Part shown: positions 1-6,730 of the stretch, one piece after another | Layout of the letters: every line of letters begins with the position of its first letter | Position numbering within the stretch: the first letter of the stretch is position 1 | Assembly (NCBI GenBank): GCA_913048525.1 | Contig: CAJWWP010000041.1 | Span: forward strand, 1 to 14,267 | Length of the DNA: 14,267 bases | Source of the DNA: GCA-002712965 sp913048525 | GTDB taxonomy: Bacteria > Chloroflexota > Dehalococcoidia > Lucifugimonadales > UBA826 | Direction of reading: 5' to 3' | Notes under the pieces: generated by a model | What the model was told of the DNA's origin: nothing | Database searches by the model: none | The model's input: the letters and a program-made list of their open reading frames with translations, nothing else | Made by a program: the position numbers and the translations under genes

Positions 1-941
1 TCTACGGAAATAATTTTCCCGATCTCTGAAGGATCAATATCTACATGAATTTTTTTGGATTTAGAAGAAAACTTTTCAACATTTCCAGTAATTCTGTCAT
101 CAAATCTCATACCCAACGCAATTATCAAATCTGCCTCATCCAATGCTAGGCTAGAATAAGCCATTCCATGCATACCGGGCCATCCTGTCCAGAGAACATG
201 ATCTTCAGGAAAACAACTAATGCCAAGTAAAGTTGTTATTACAGGGATTTGAGCTTTTTCAGCCAATTCCTTCAATTCATCATAGGCTCGGGATATGATG
301 ACACCATGACCAGCCAGAATCACAGGTTTTTTAGCTGACTGTATGAGGTTTGCTGCTTTCTTTATCTGGCGATTGTTTCCCGAAACTGTTGGCTTGTATC
401 CAGGCAGATCGAGTTCCAGAGGTTCTTCATACTCCACTTCTTCAACAAACACATCTCTGGGAATATCCACCAGCACTGGACCAGGTCTCCCACTATTAGC
501 AATAAAGAAAGCCTCTTTTATTACTCTAGCTATGTCATTTGCATCCATTACGAGATAATTATGTTTGGTAATCGGTAGGGTAATCCCAGTAATATCGGTT
601 TCTTGAAAGGCGTCGGTTCCGATAGAGGGACGTCCTACTTGACCCGTCACGATCACCATGGGCACAGAATCCATTTGAGCTGCAGCAATTCCAGTGACAA
701 GGTTTGTTGCCCCGGGGCCTGATGTCGCAAAAGCCACGCCGGGTTTTCCAGTTACTCTTGCATAGCCATCAGCTGCATGTGCAGCACCCTGCTCATGTCT
801 AACCAATATGTGGCGCAGATCAGGAAATTCAGGCAGTGTTTGGTATAGAGGCAATATAGCCCCACCTGGAATACCGAACACAACATCACAGCCCTCACGG
901 AGAAGGCTTTTGCAGACTATCTGTGCTCCTCTCATCTTCAT
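1..941 (-). CDS. ilvB: Acetolactate synthase large subunit, partial (3' end outside window)
   Basis: This thiamine-diphosphate enzyme makes acetolactate or acetohydroxybutyrate, the first common step of valine, leucine and isoleucine synthesis, in the cytoplasm. I translated about 313 codons on the minus strand. The TPP-binding Pyr domain comes first, with FGIPGG near residues 22-27, the catalytic glutamate in RHEQGA (Glu50), then ATSGPGATNL, QVGR and the DAFQETD segment typical of AHAS. RPGPVLVDIPRDV closes that domain, and the central domain begins with KKPVILAGHGV and runs through LGMRFDDRITG and HVDIDPSEIGK. The C-terminal domain with the GDG cofactor motif lies beyond position 1; the family is usually about 570 aa. 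I chose the ATG at 941 because AAGGA sits 7 nt upstream of it; an ATG two codons later is too far from that site. A T-box leader lies directly upstream. Confidence 0.96.
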   Translation of the reverse strand, partial: MKMRGAQIVCKSLLREGCDVVFGIPGGAILPLYQTLPEFPDLRHILVRHEQGAAHAADGYARVTGKPGVAFATSGPGATNLVTGIAAAQMDSVPMVIVTGQVGRPSIGTDAFQETDITGITLPITKHNYLVMDANDIARVIKEAFFIANSGRPGPVLVDIPRDVFVEEVEYEEPLELDLPGYKPTVSGNNRQIKKAANLIQSAKKPVILAGHGVIISRAYDELKELAEKAQIPVITTLLGISCFPEDHVLWTGWPGMHGMAYSSLALDEADLIIALGMRFDDRITGNVEKFSSKSKKIHVDIDPSEIGKIISV

Positions 942-987
942 AGTATTTTCCTTTTCTTTTTGGCGTTAAATCAAAATGCCAATAACC

Positions 988-1019
988 AAAAAATCCCGCC
1001 CAATAAACGGGACGGGATT
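988..1019 (-). terminator. Rho-independent terminator of the T-box leader
   Basis: On the minus strand, AATCCCGTCCC pairs with GGGCGGGATT across a 7-nt GTTTATT loop with one bulged T, followed by six T residues. The T-box core lies about 15 nt upstream, so antiterminator and terminator can compete for the same bases. It ends about 45 nt before the ilvB start. Confidence 0.92.
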
Positions 1020-1316
1020 GCATTTGTAATTCCCGTGGTACCACCCACGTTGCCTCACGGAAATCTTTCCTCAAGGCCACTCATTAAGCTATAACGTAAC
1101 TATCGCCCGTCCCCTATTTCGTCTGGGTCATACAGTACCTTCTGCGAAGGTCAGGTTATATTTCCTAACGTTCCGCATAAGGCTCAGACCTCAACTTCCT
1201 TTTTCAGGGTAGGTGCTCCGGGGCGAGTTCACTAGCGATTCCGATATCAGGCTTTCAGCTATTGCCCAACTCTCTAAAGCGGTTACTAACTAGTTACTAC
1301 TCCCCTTCCCAGCATC
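988..1316 (-). promoter_or_regulatory. T-box riboswitch, leucine-type specifier, controlling ilvB
   Basis: Read on the minus strand, this leader carries the conserved T-box elements in order. Stem I has an AGTA loop-E strand (about 1302-1299), an AGAGAG motif (about 1276-1271) and GCTGAAAGC (about 1259-1251). The specifier strand reads GAA-CTC-G followed by CCC, with CTC at 1227-1225, matching a leucine codon. The T-box core AACGTGGGTGGTACCACG lies at 1051-1034 and contains the GGTGG bulge expected to pair with the tRNA acceptor end. A terminator follows at once. In this family an uncharged cognate tRNA stabilises the antiterminator, so ilvB should be read through when tRNA-Leu is uncharged. 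A leucine specifier in front of an ilv gene matches the known ilv-leu arrangement of Bacillus. Stem boundaries are approximate. Confidence 0.93.
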
Positions 1317-1347
1317 TGTGAAATATTTTAATAAACTCAGGCGACAA

Positions 1348-1377
1348 ATTTTACCATTGGAATTACGATTCAGTCAA
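1348..1377 (-). promoter_or_regulatory. Sigma70-type promoter for the T-box/ilvB transcript
   Basis: On the minus strand a TTGACT -35 box (1377-1372) and a TAAAAT -10 box (1353-1348) are separated by 18 nt. The predicted start is near 1341, about 25 nt before stem I of the T-box, which suits a full leader transcript. Confidence 0.7.
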
Positions 1378-1397
1378 TTAATAATCTATCTGACAAT

Positions 1398-1412
1398 GCT
1401 GAAACATTCAGC
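1398..1412. repeat. Perfect 6-bp inverted repeat in the divergent ilvB/sdhA control region
   Basis: GCTGAA and TTCAGC flank a 3-nt ACA spacer. The repeat lies about 20 bp upstream of the minus-strand -35 box for ilvB and about 90 bp upstream of sdhA. It could be a dimeric repressor or activator site, or a chance palindrome. No regulator gene is nearby. Confidence 0.35.
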
Positions 1413-1486
1413 CAGAGAATATTTAAATTAAGATTGTTAGCCAGACACCCCTATGCTATCGTTCCCTGTTGAGTTGTTTGACCTTT

Positions 1487-1493
1487 GGAGGAG
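1487..1493 (+). promoter_or_regulatory. Ribosome binding site that fixes the sdhA start
   Basis: GGAGGAG lies 9 nt before the ATG at 1503. The reading frame could open at a TTG at 1485, but that codon overlaps this strong site, so it cannot be the start served by it. Confidence 0.8.
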
Positions 1494-1502
1494 AACATAA
1501 AT

Positions 1503-3176
1503 ATGTTTGATCACGACGTTCTTATTATTGGTGCCGGCCTTGCCGGCATGAGAGCCGCTCTAGCAGCTACAGAGGCTGGTGTTGATGTTGCTGTTGTTTC
1601 CAAAGTTCATCCCGTGCGCAGCCACTCTAATGCGGCCCAGGGGGGAATAAATGCAGCATTGACAGATCGCGGTGATGACTGGCGAGACCATGCCTATGAC
1701 ACCATTAAAGGAAGCGACTTCTTGGGTGACCAAGATGCCATAGAGATTATGTGTCGAGAAGCAGGTGACGAAGTAATAGCCATGGAACACATGGGAGCAA
1801 TTTTTAACAGGGACGAAGAGGGCAAACTAGGAACTAGAAACTTCGGGGGACAACGCCAAGCCAGAACATTTTTTGTGGCCGACTTTACAGGCCAAGCCTT
1901 ACTCCATGTCCTATACGAGCAAATCATAAAGGCAGGAGCCCTTGTTTACGAGGAATGGTTTGTGCTTTCTCTTATAGAAAGAAACGGTGAGTGCGGTGGC
2001 GCTGTGATGATGGACATAAGAACTGGAAATATTGAAGTAGTAAGGGCTAAGGCAGTAATTTTGGCAGCTGGAGGTCTGGGTCGGGTATTTGAACCTAGTA
2101 CCAACGCCATGATTTGCACTGGGGACGGAATGAGTTTGGCCTATAGGGTCGGAGCTTCCCTTATGGACATGGAAATGGTCCAGTATCATCCAACCACCCT
2201 AAAAGGAAGTGGAGTCTTAATAAGCGAAGCGGCTAGGGGAGAAGGTGCATATCTTTTAAATTCGGAGAATGATAGATTCATGCTCAAATACGCTCCAGAA
2301 TTTAAGGAATTGGCATCGCGTGACGTTGTTTCCAGATGTGAACAAACGGAGATTAATGAGGGAAGAGGAATCGATGGTTGCGTCCTTCTTGACGTAAGGC
2401 ATTTGGGAGAAAAATACATTAGTGAACGCCTCTCTCAAATCAGAGACCTCGCAATGGACTTTGCCAATGTAGACATGGCTAAAGAACCAGTTCCTATCAT
2501 GCCTGGAATGCACTATCAGATGGGAGGAGTCAAAGCCAACGTGGATGGAGAAACTGGAGTTCCAGGACTATATGCCGCGGGCGAAGTTGCCTGCGTAAGC
2601 GTTCATGGCGGGAACAGGCTTGGAGCCAACTCACTTTTGGATACCCTAGTATTTGGCAGGAGATCGGGAGTGCATGCTGCTGAGAGGGCAAAAAATGCTT
2701 CACATTTATCCATAGATGACTCAGCCGCTAAACCCGATAGGGAAAACATCCAAAAACTGCTGTCAAATGATAAAAATGAATCCTATGGAAAAATTAGGTT
2801 CGACATGGGAACGGCCATGAAAGAGCACTTTGGCGTTTTCAGAGAAAAAACTAGTATGGCGGAAGGTATTAGCAAACTTAATATAATTAAGCAACGCGCA
2901 GAATCTGTTTACGTCGCTGATAAAACTAAGACATTCAATACCAACTTATTATTCACCCTAGAGCTTGGGTTTATGATCGAGTGTGCAGAAACGATAGCTT
3001 CTAGCGCATTTGACAGAACGGAAAGCAGGGGAGCCCATACTAGAACGGATATGCCAGATAGAGATGATGAAAACTGGCTGAAACACATCGTTGTTTCCAA
3101 CGAGTATGGCAAGCCCACTATATCCTATGAGGATGTAGTGATAACGGATTGGACCCCCACCGTGAGACAGTATTAA
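1503..3176 (+). CDS. sdhA: Succinate dehydrogenase / fumarate reductase flavoprotein subunit
   Basis: This catalytic subunit oxidises succinate to fumarate using covalently bound FAD and passes electrons to SdhB. The 557-aa protein starts with a dinucleotide fold, IIGAGLAG at residues 8-15. His41 in RSHSNAAQGG is the expected site of covalent flavin attachment. Further family motifs are SEAARGEGAYLLN, HYQMGGV and HGGNRLGANSLLDTLVFGRRSG, which hold substrate-binding histidine and arginine residues. The C-terminal helical domain ends in WTPTVRQY. Length is normal for the family. I took the ATG at 1503 because of the GGAGGAG site upstream. A weak promoter (TTAAGA, 18 nt, TATGCT ending near 1457) may drive the operon, but I would not rely on it. 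sdhB follows after 25 nt and sdhE overlaps sdhB, so the three genes look co-transcribed. Confidence 0.97.
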   Translation: MFDHDVLIIGAGLAGMRAALAATEAGVDVAVVSKVHPVRSHSNAAQGGINAALTDRGDDWRDHAYDTIKGSDFLGDQDAIEIMCREAGDEVIAMEHMGAIFNRDEEGKLGTRNFGGQRQARTFFVADFTGQALLHVLYEQIIKAGALVYEEWFVLSLIERNGECGGAVMMDIRTGNIEVVRAKAVILAAGGLGRVFEPSTNAMICTGDGMSLAYRVGASLMDMEMVQYHPTTLKGSGVLISEAARGEGAYLLNSENDRFMLKYAPEFKELASRDVVSRCEQTEINEGRGIDGCVLLDVRHLGEKYISERLSQIRDLAMDFANVDMAKEPVPIMPGMHYQMGGVKANVDGETGVPGLYAAGEVACVSVHGGNRLGANSLLDTLVFGRRSGVHAAERAKNASHLSIDDSAAKPDRENIQKLLSNDKNESYGKIRFDMGTAMKEHFGVFREKTSMAEGISKLNIIKQRAESVYVADKTKTFNTNLLFTLELGFMIECAETIASSAFDRTESRGAHTRTDMPDRDDENWLKHIVVSNEYGKPTISYEDVVITDWTPTVRQY

Positions 3177-3201
3177 ACGGAGCATCAAAGGAACCAACGA
3201 T

Positions 3202-4158
3202 ATGGAAATAAAACTTAGCGTAAGGAGATACGATCCTGAATCTACAAATACTGTTCCCCATTTCCAAGAATATCAAATGGAGATGGACAACGCCGCGACA
3301 GTTCTAGACGCTCTCATCCAGATTCGGGAGGATGTAGACGGTACACTCAGCCTGAGATGTTCTTGCAGAAGTGCGATTTGCGGTTCCTGCGCGATGAGAG
3401 TAAACGGGGAAGCGGGATTAGCATGTAATACGAAGATCATAGACGTCATTCCTTCAGATGGAACACCGATTTTGATAGAGCCGGCCGGCAATCTTCCTGT
3501 GATCAAAGATTTGATTGTAGATTTTCAGCCTTTCTGGGATCAAGTGAAATCCGTTGAGCCCTGGCTCCAACCTGCGGGAGAAAAACCTGAAGGGGAATAT
3601 CTAGCACCAGATGAAGACATGCTTCATCTAGCTGGAGTGGTTTCATGCATACTTTGTGGCGCATGTGTATCCGACTGCACCGTTTTAGAGGTAGATTCCA
3701 ATTTCCTCGGACCTGCTGCTCTGGCTAAAGCCTATAGATTCGTTGGGGATCCAAGGGACGATTCTAATGAAAAGAGGCTCAAGGCTTTAAACGAGGAGGG
3801 AGGAGTATGGGATTGCACGAGGTGCATGAAATGTGTGGAGGTATGTCCCAAAGGGGTGGCCCCTATGGATAGAATTATGTCACTCAGGGAAAAAATAATG
3901 GATGCAGGGCATACAAATACAAATGGTGCGAGGCATGCAACCGCGTTCGTTGATTCAGTTAGGCATAGTGGCTGGCTAGATGAGCTTAAACTCCCAATAA
4001 AAAGTTTTGGGATCTTCAATTTGAAAGCCATGATAAGTCTAATCCCACTTGCTATAAGATCTCAAAGGGTAGGTAAGGTCCCTCCATTAATTCACAAAAA
4101 CATCCCTAATGTTGAAAACATACGCAGGATTTTCGATAAAGTTGAGAGTAAAAAATGA
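3202..4158 (+). CDS. sdhB: Succinate dehydrogenase iron-sulfur subunit with an extra cluster cysteine
   Basis: This subunit carries electrons from the SdhA flavin through three iron-sulfur clusters. The N-terminal ferredoxin-like domain has [2Fe-2S] ligands Cys55, Cys60, Cys63 and Cys75. The helical domain has CILCGACVSDC (Cys149, 152, 155, 159) and CTRCMKCVEVCPKG (Cys205, 208, 211, 215). In E. coli-type SdhB the residue at the Cys208 position is isoleucine and the third cluster is [3Fe-4S]; cysteine there predicts a [4Fe-4S] cluster, as known for class E enzymes of archaea such as Acidianus. At 318 aa it is longer than the usual 230-260 aa because of a C-terminal tail after about residue 235. 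AAGGA lies 9 nt before the ATG. Its stop overlaps the sdhE start in ATGA, implying coupled translation. Confidence 0.96.
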   Translation: MEIKLSVRRYDPESTNTVPHFQEYQMEMDNAATVLDALIQIREDVDGTLSLRCSCRSAICGSCAMRVNGEAGLACNTKIIDVIPSDGTPILIEPAGNLPVIKDLIVDFQPFWDQVKSVEPWLQPAGEKPEGEYLAPDEDMLHLAGVVSCILCGACVSDCTVLEVDSNFLGPAALAKAYRFVGDPRDDSNEKRLKALNEEGGVWDCTRCMKCVEVCPKGVAPMDRIMSLREKIMDAGHTNTNGARHATAFVDSVRHSGWLDELKLPIKSFGIFNLKAMISLIPLAIRSQRVGKVPPLIHKNIPNVENIRRIFDKVESKK

Positions 4159-5045
4159 AATACGCCTTTTATCCCGGATGTGTATCGAGAGGGGCATGTC
4201 CAGAGCTTTATACAGCCACTCTTGAAGTTTGCAACATACTCGGAATAGAGCTCGATGAAGATTCCTTGAGGTCAGCGTCATGCACTGGTGCTGGAGTCTT
4301 GCAAGAGAAAAATCTTCGACTTGGCGACACCCTTAATGCTCGCACTTTTGCAATGGCTGAAAGAGCTGGCCTACCTTTGATGACGATTTGTAGTACATGT
4401 CAGGGGGTCATGTCGCAAGCCAACCAACGCCTTATATCAGATCCTGAATATCTCGCCTCAATCAATGAAGATCTCAAAGAAGAAGGACTTGAATACAAGG
4501 GAACAATAGACCCAAAACATTTGCTTTGGATTATCGTTGAAGATCTTGGAATGGAATTTTTCCGTTCCAAGGTTGTAAGAAAACTCGAAGGATTAAAATT
4601 AGCGCCTTTCTATGGTTGCTATATCGTTAGACCCACAGATGCTTTGGGGTTCGATAAAAATCCTGAACGAGAAACGTCATTAGAAGCAGTTATTGAAGCT
4701 GTAGGTGCTGAAGTTGTTGATTTTCCCGGCAAGACCCTCTGTTGCGGCTTCCCTATATTGACAATAAATCCTAAAAACTCGGTTAAGATGGTAGCCAATC
4801 ACACTATTGATGCTAAGGATAGAGGGGCTGACGCAATGGTCACTCCGTGCCCTCTGTGCCATCTGAACTTAGACGGATATCAACCAAACGCATCATCAGC
4901 AGCCAAAAGAGATATTGATTTACCAATCATCCATCTACCTCAGTTGGTTGGGTTATCTCTTGGTATAGCACCAGAAAAAATGCGTCTAAACAAACATATA
5001 GTTTCCACAAAAAAACTTCTTTCAGAACTAGCAGTGGCCCCGTAG
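4155..5045 (+). CDS. sdhE: SdhE-type subunit with two CCG (HdrB-like) domains
   Basis: In class E succinate dehydrogenases and the related methylmenaquinol:fumarate reductases this subunit replaces the usual membrane anchors SdhC/SdhD and is thought to link the enzyme to quinone at the membrane surface. The protein has 296 aa with two cysteine-rich repeats of the heterodisulfide reductase B type. The first has Cys9, Cys43 in SCTGAG and Cys79-x2-Cys82. The second has Cys155, Cys196-Cys197-Gly198 and Cys232-x2-Cys235. I see no transmembrane helix. The first repeat lacks the doubled cysteine, having CTG where CCG is expected; I believe this is usual for the N-terminal repeat of SdhE proteins. 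The ATGA overlap with sdhB ties it to that gene. A lone HdrB of another redox complex is unlikely given the neighbours. The name sdhE is also used for an unrelated flavinylation factor. Confidence 0.9.
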   Translation: MKYAFYPGCVSRGACPELYTATLEVCNILGIELDEDSLRSASCTGAGVLQEKNLRLGDTLNARTFAMAERAGLPLMTICSTCQGVMSQANQRLISDPEYLASINEDLKEEGLEYKGTIDPKHLLWIIVEDLGMEFFRSKVVRKLEGLKLAPFYGCYIVRPTDALGFDKNPERETSLEAVIEAVGAEVVDFPGKTLCCGFPILTINPKNSVKMVANHTIDAKDRGADAMVTPCPLCHLNLDGYQPNASSAAKRDIDLPIIHLPQLVGLSLGIAPEKMRLNKHIVSTKKLLSELAVAP

Positions 5046-5079
5046 TCTAAAGAATTTATTGCATAACTAAATCACAGAT

Positions 5080-5679
5080 CTAGATAGTTCTCCATTGTTT
5101 AAACACGGAAATAAATCCTAAAGCTATAAGGGCGCAAATTGCCAACGTTGCCATAGCTGCTGGCTGACCAAAACCCAAGGTTGTTGACACCATTCCCCAG
5201 GAGAAAGGAGCCACTATAGCTGCTAACCTGCCAGACATAGTGAACATGGCAAAATACTCGCTCCTTCTATCCAAGGGAGCCATCGCTAACACAATCGGTC
5301 TTTCTGCAACGTAGAGACCAGATAAAATTGTTCCGCTAAAAGACCCTACAAACCACCAGACATTTGACGGCCATGTCATGAGCGGAATAGCAGCTGCAAC
5401 TGCAAGTAATAAAACCCATCCCAAAACATTCATTTTGAGAACGTGTAAAGCACCAATCTTATCGACCAACCAACCCCAAAACGCTCCCATCGGAATGCCT
5501 GTAAGAATTCCGATTACAAGGATCATTTGCACTTCGGTTTCAGACATCTTAACGGTTTGAACTGCATATAAAACCGCAAACGACGAGGCTGCATTGACCG
5601 CCCACAGATACCAGAAACGAGATACTAGAAATCTCATCCAATTTGAATTAGTTACGGACCGTTGAAATGAGCTCTTCAT
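5080..5679 (-). CDS. UMF1/Atg22-like MFS transporter, C-terminal half (frame-disrupted gene)
   Basis: This 199-aa frame encodes about six membrane helices and matches the second half of UMF1-family MFS transporters; FLVSRFWYLWAVNAASSFAVLYAV corresponds to the family's FLxARFxYxDG helix 7 region. A conserved loop, GWLVDKIGALHVL, follows between helices. Its ATG overlaps the stop of the upstream frame by one base (TGATG). No Shine-Dalgarno sequence precedes it, so independent initiation looks poor. The same frame stays open upstream to 5730 and there reads as a plausible continuation of the inter-domain linker (FTETLRLMKSSF), which suggests that the two halves were one gene. The substrate is unknown. 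Alternatives are reinitiation at TGATG, a real one-base deletion (a pseudogene), or a sequencing error. Confidence 0.75.
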   Translation of the reverse strand: MKSSFQRSVTNSNWMRFLVSRFWYLWAVNAASSFAVLYAVQTVKMSETEVQMILVIGILTGIPMGAFWGWLVDKIGALHVLKMNVLGWVLLLAVAAAIPLMTWPSNVWWFVGSFSGTILSGLYVAERPIVLAMAPLDRRSEYFAMFTMSGRLAAIVAPFSWGMVSTTLGFGQPAAMATLAICALIALGFISVFKQWRTI

Positions 5680-6308
5680 CAGTCGAAGTGTTTCAGTGAA
5701 TACTTCAGCAAATAACGATCCATGGTCATGCTAATCCGATATCTGCCTGCAACAAGTAACGGTGTAGTGAAAACAAGTGAACAAAAACCCATCAGCCGAA
5801 AAAGATTTACATGGCCGTCATCCTCCAAAAGTAAAATTGACATACCAACTGCAGTGATTGCACCTATGTACCCCAACCCAACTCCCATTCCGCCAATTAG
5901 TCCGGCATTACCGTTCGTAGAAAGATCACCTAATAATCCGTTATAAAAAATATTGGCTAATTGAATAAAAACTAGAGCTGTAACGACAAGTAAAAGTGAC
6001 AGTTTTAGTCCCCATGTCCCTATCAACACTGTACTTACTATCCAACACAGCGTTAACACTAAGAGAAACGGCATTCTTCTTTTGAGTCTGTCAGACAAAA
6101 ATCCAACTAATGGTGAAAGGAAAAAAACGAGTGTCATAGCAACGGTCAAGGTGTAGCCTACCGTTGCGTCATCTCCTCCAGAATGACTTATAACCCATAG
6201 AGGAAATACCAAACCCACTACCCCTGCTGAGAACATGGTATTAGCCATGTCGTAAATAACCCAGGAGCTTATTGTGGTCGGATTACGTTCAAGCTCAAGT
6301 CTAGCCAT
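5679..6308 (-). CDS. UMF1/Atg22-like MFS transporter, N-terminal half (frame-disrupted gene)
   Basis: This 209-aa frame encodes the first six or so membrane helices of an MFS transporter. The opening SSWVIYDMANTMFSAGVVGLVFP closely matches the WALYDWANSAF signature of the UMF1 family (Atg22-like), and the loop GFLSDRLKRRMPFL between helices 2 and 3 is the MFS signature. It stops at 5681-5679 inside the central linker, where the downstream frame takes over. Together the two frames give about 408 aa, close to a complete family member. One missing base between 5733 and 5679 would explain the break. I see no standard slippery heptamer in that interval. No strong ribosome site or promoter is visible before the ATG at 6308. 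It lies alone between sdhE (convergent) and the tRNA gene, so the context does not reveal a substrate. Confidence 0.75.
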   Translation of the reverse strand: MARLELERNPTTISSWVIYDMANTMFSAGVVGLVFPLWVISHSGGDDATVGYTLTVAMTLVFFLSPLVGFLSDRLKRRMPFLLVLTLCWIVSTVLIGTWGLKLSLLLVVTALVFIQLANIFYNGLLGDLSTNGNAGLIGGMGVGLGYIGAITAVGMSILLLEDDGHVNLFRLMGFCSLVFTTPLLVAGRYRISMTMDRYLLKYSLKHFD

Positions 6309-6413
6309 ATTCAGACACCATTAACGTCCCCGTCTAAATTAAACTACCTTTACACACCAACACAAAACTCTTAAACGTTGGAAGAAGGATGTAATCCCAT
6401 AACAGTGGGCAAA

Positions 6414-6486
6414 TCGGGGCGACTGGACTCGAACCAGCGACCTCCACGTCCCGAACGTGGCGCGCTACCAACTGCGCTACGCCCCG
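6414..6486 (-). tRNA. tRNA-Pro (anticodon CGG)
   Basis: Read on the minus strand, the 73-nt gene folds into a full cloverleaf. The acceptor stem CGGGGCG pairs with CGCCCCG and the discriminator is A. The D arm is GCGC-AGTTGGTA-GCGC, and the anticodon stem CCACG/CGTGG holds the loop TTCGGGA, giving anticodon CGG. The variable loop is AGGTC, and the T arm GCTGG-TTCGAGT-CCAGT closes with one G-T pair. The CCA end is not encoded. No confident promoter or terminator is visible beside it. Confidence 0.97.
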
Positions 6487-6607
6487 ATGCTACTACTATT
6501 ATGGACTACCCTAGGTCAACGAACTACCCAAACAAGGTCAATTTCCTTACTTCGTACCCGCATTTTAAATCACTCCCACCTCAGCCTGGAGAGTCTCATA
6601 AATTATT

Positions 6608-6636
6608 TTGACCTAGATACCCCCCTATAGTAAAAT
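6608..6636 (+). promoter_or_regulatory. Sigma70-type promoter of the ctaA/oxidase cluster
   Basis: TTGACC (6608-6613) and TAAAAT (6631-6636) are separated by exactly 17 nt. Transcription would start near 6643, giving an untranslated leader of about 88 nt before ctaA. The rest of the 6487-6730 gap contains no recognisable gene. Confidence 0.72.
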
Positions 6637-6641
6637 TCATT

Positions 6642-6666
6642 AGTGAAAAAATGCACACAGTGAAAA
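6642..6666 (+). repeat. Direct repeat AGTGAAAA x2 at the predicted transcription start
   Basis: Two exact copies of AGTGAAAA (6642-6649 and 6659-6666) start 17 bp apart, just after the -10 box of the ctaA promoter. They could be an operator read on one face of the helix at roughly 1.6 turns, or an A-rich coincidence. Confidence 0.3.
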
Positions 6667-6730
6667 TTTTGGAAAGCCGATGTGAACGTGTGAGGCACCC
6701 CGTACTCTGTTACAAGCAAGGAGCCCCAAA

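Noticed and set aside
343..558. Plus-strand 71-codon ORF opposite ilvB
   Set aside because: It is serine-rich low-quality translation antisense to a well-conserved ilvB segment.
895..1080. Minus-strand 61-codon ORF across the T-box leader
   Set aside because: It overlaps the T-box core, the terminator and the ilvB start, all of which are better explained as regulatory RNA.
1485..1502. TTG at 1485 as the sdhA start
   Set aside because: The codon overlaps the GGAGGAG ribosome site that serves the ATG at 1503, and the extra residues are not part of the conserved FAD-binding start.
5046..5079. Possible bidirectional terminator between sdhE and the MFS gene
   Set aside because: The short AT-rich gap shows no stable hairpin followed by a T run on either strand.
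6378..6611. A 77-codon plus-strand ORF containing LDSNQRPPRPERGALPTALRPD
   Set aside because: This peptide is the translation of the antisense strand of the tRNA-Pro gene, a common spurious protein call.
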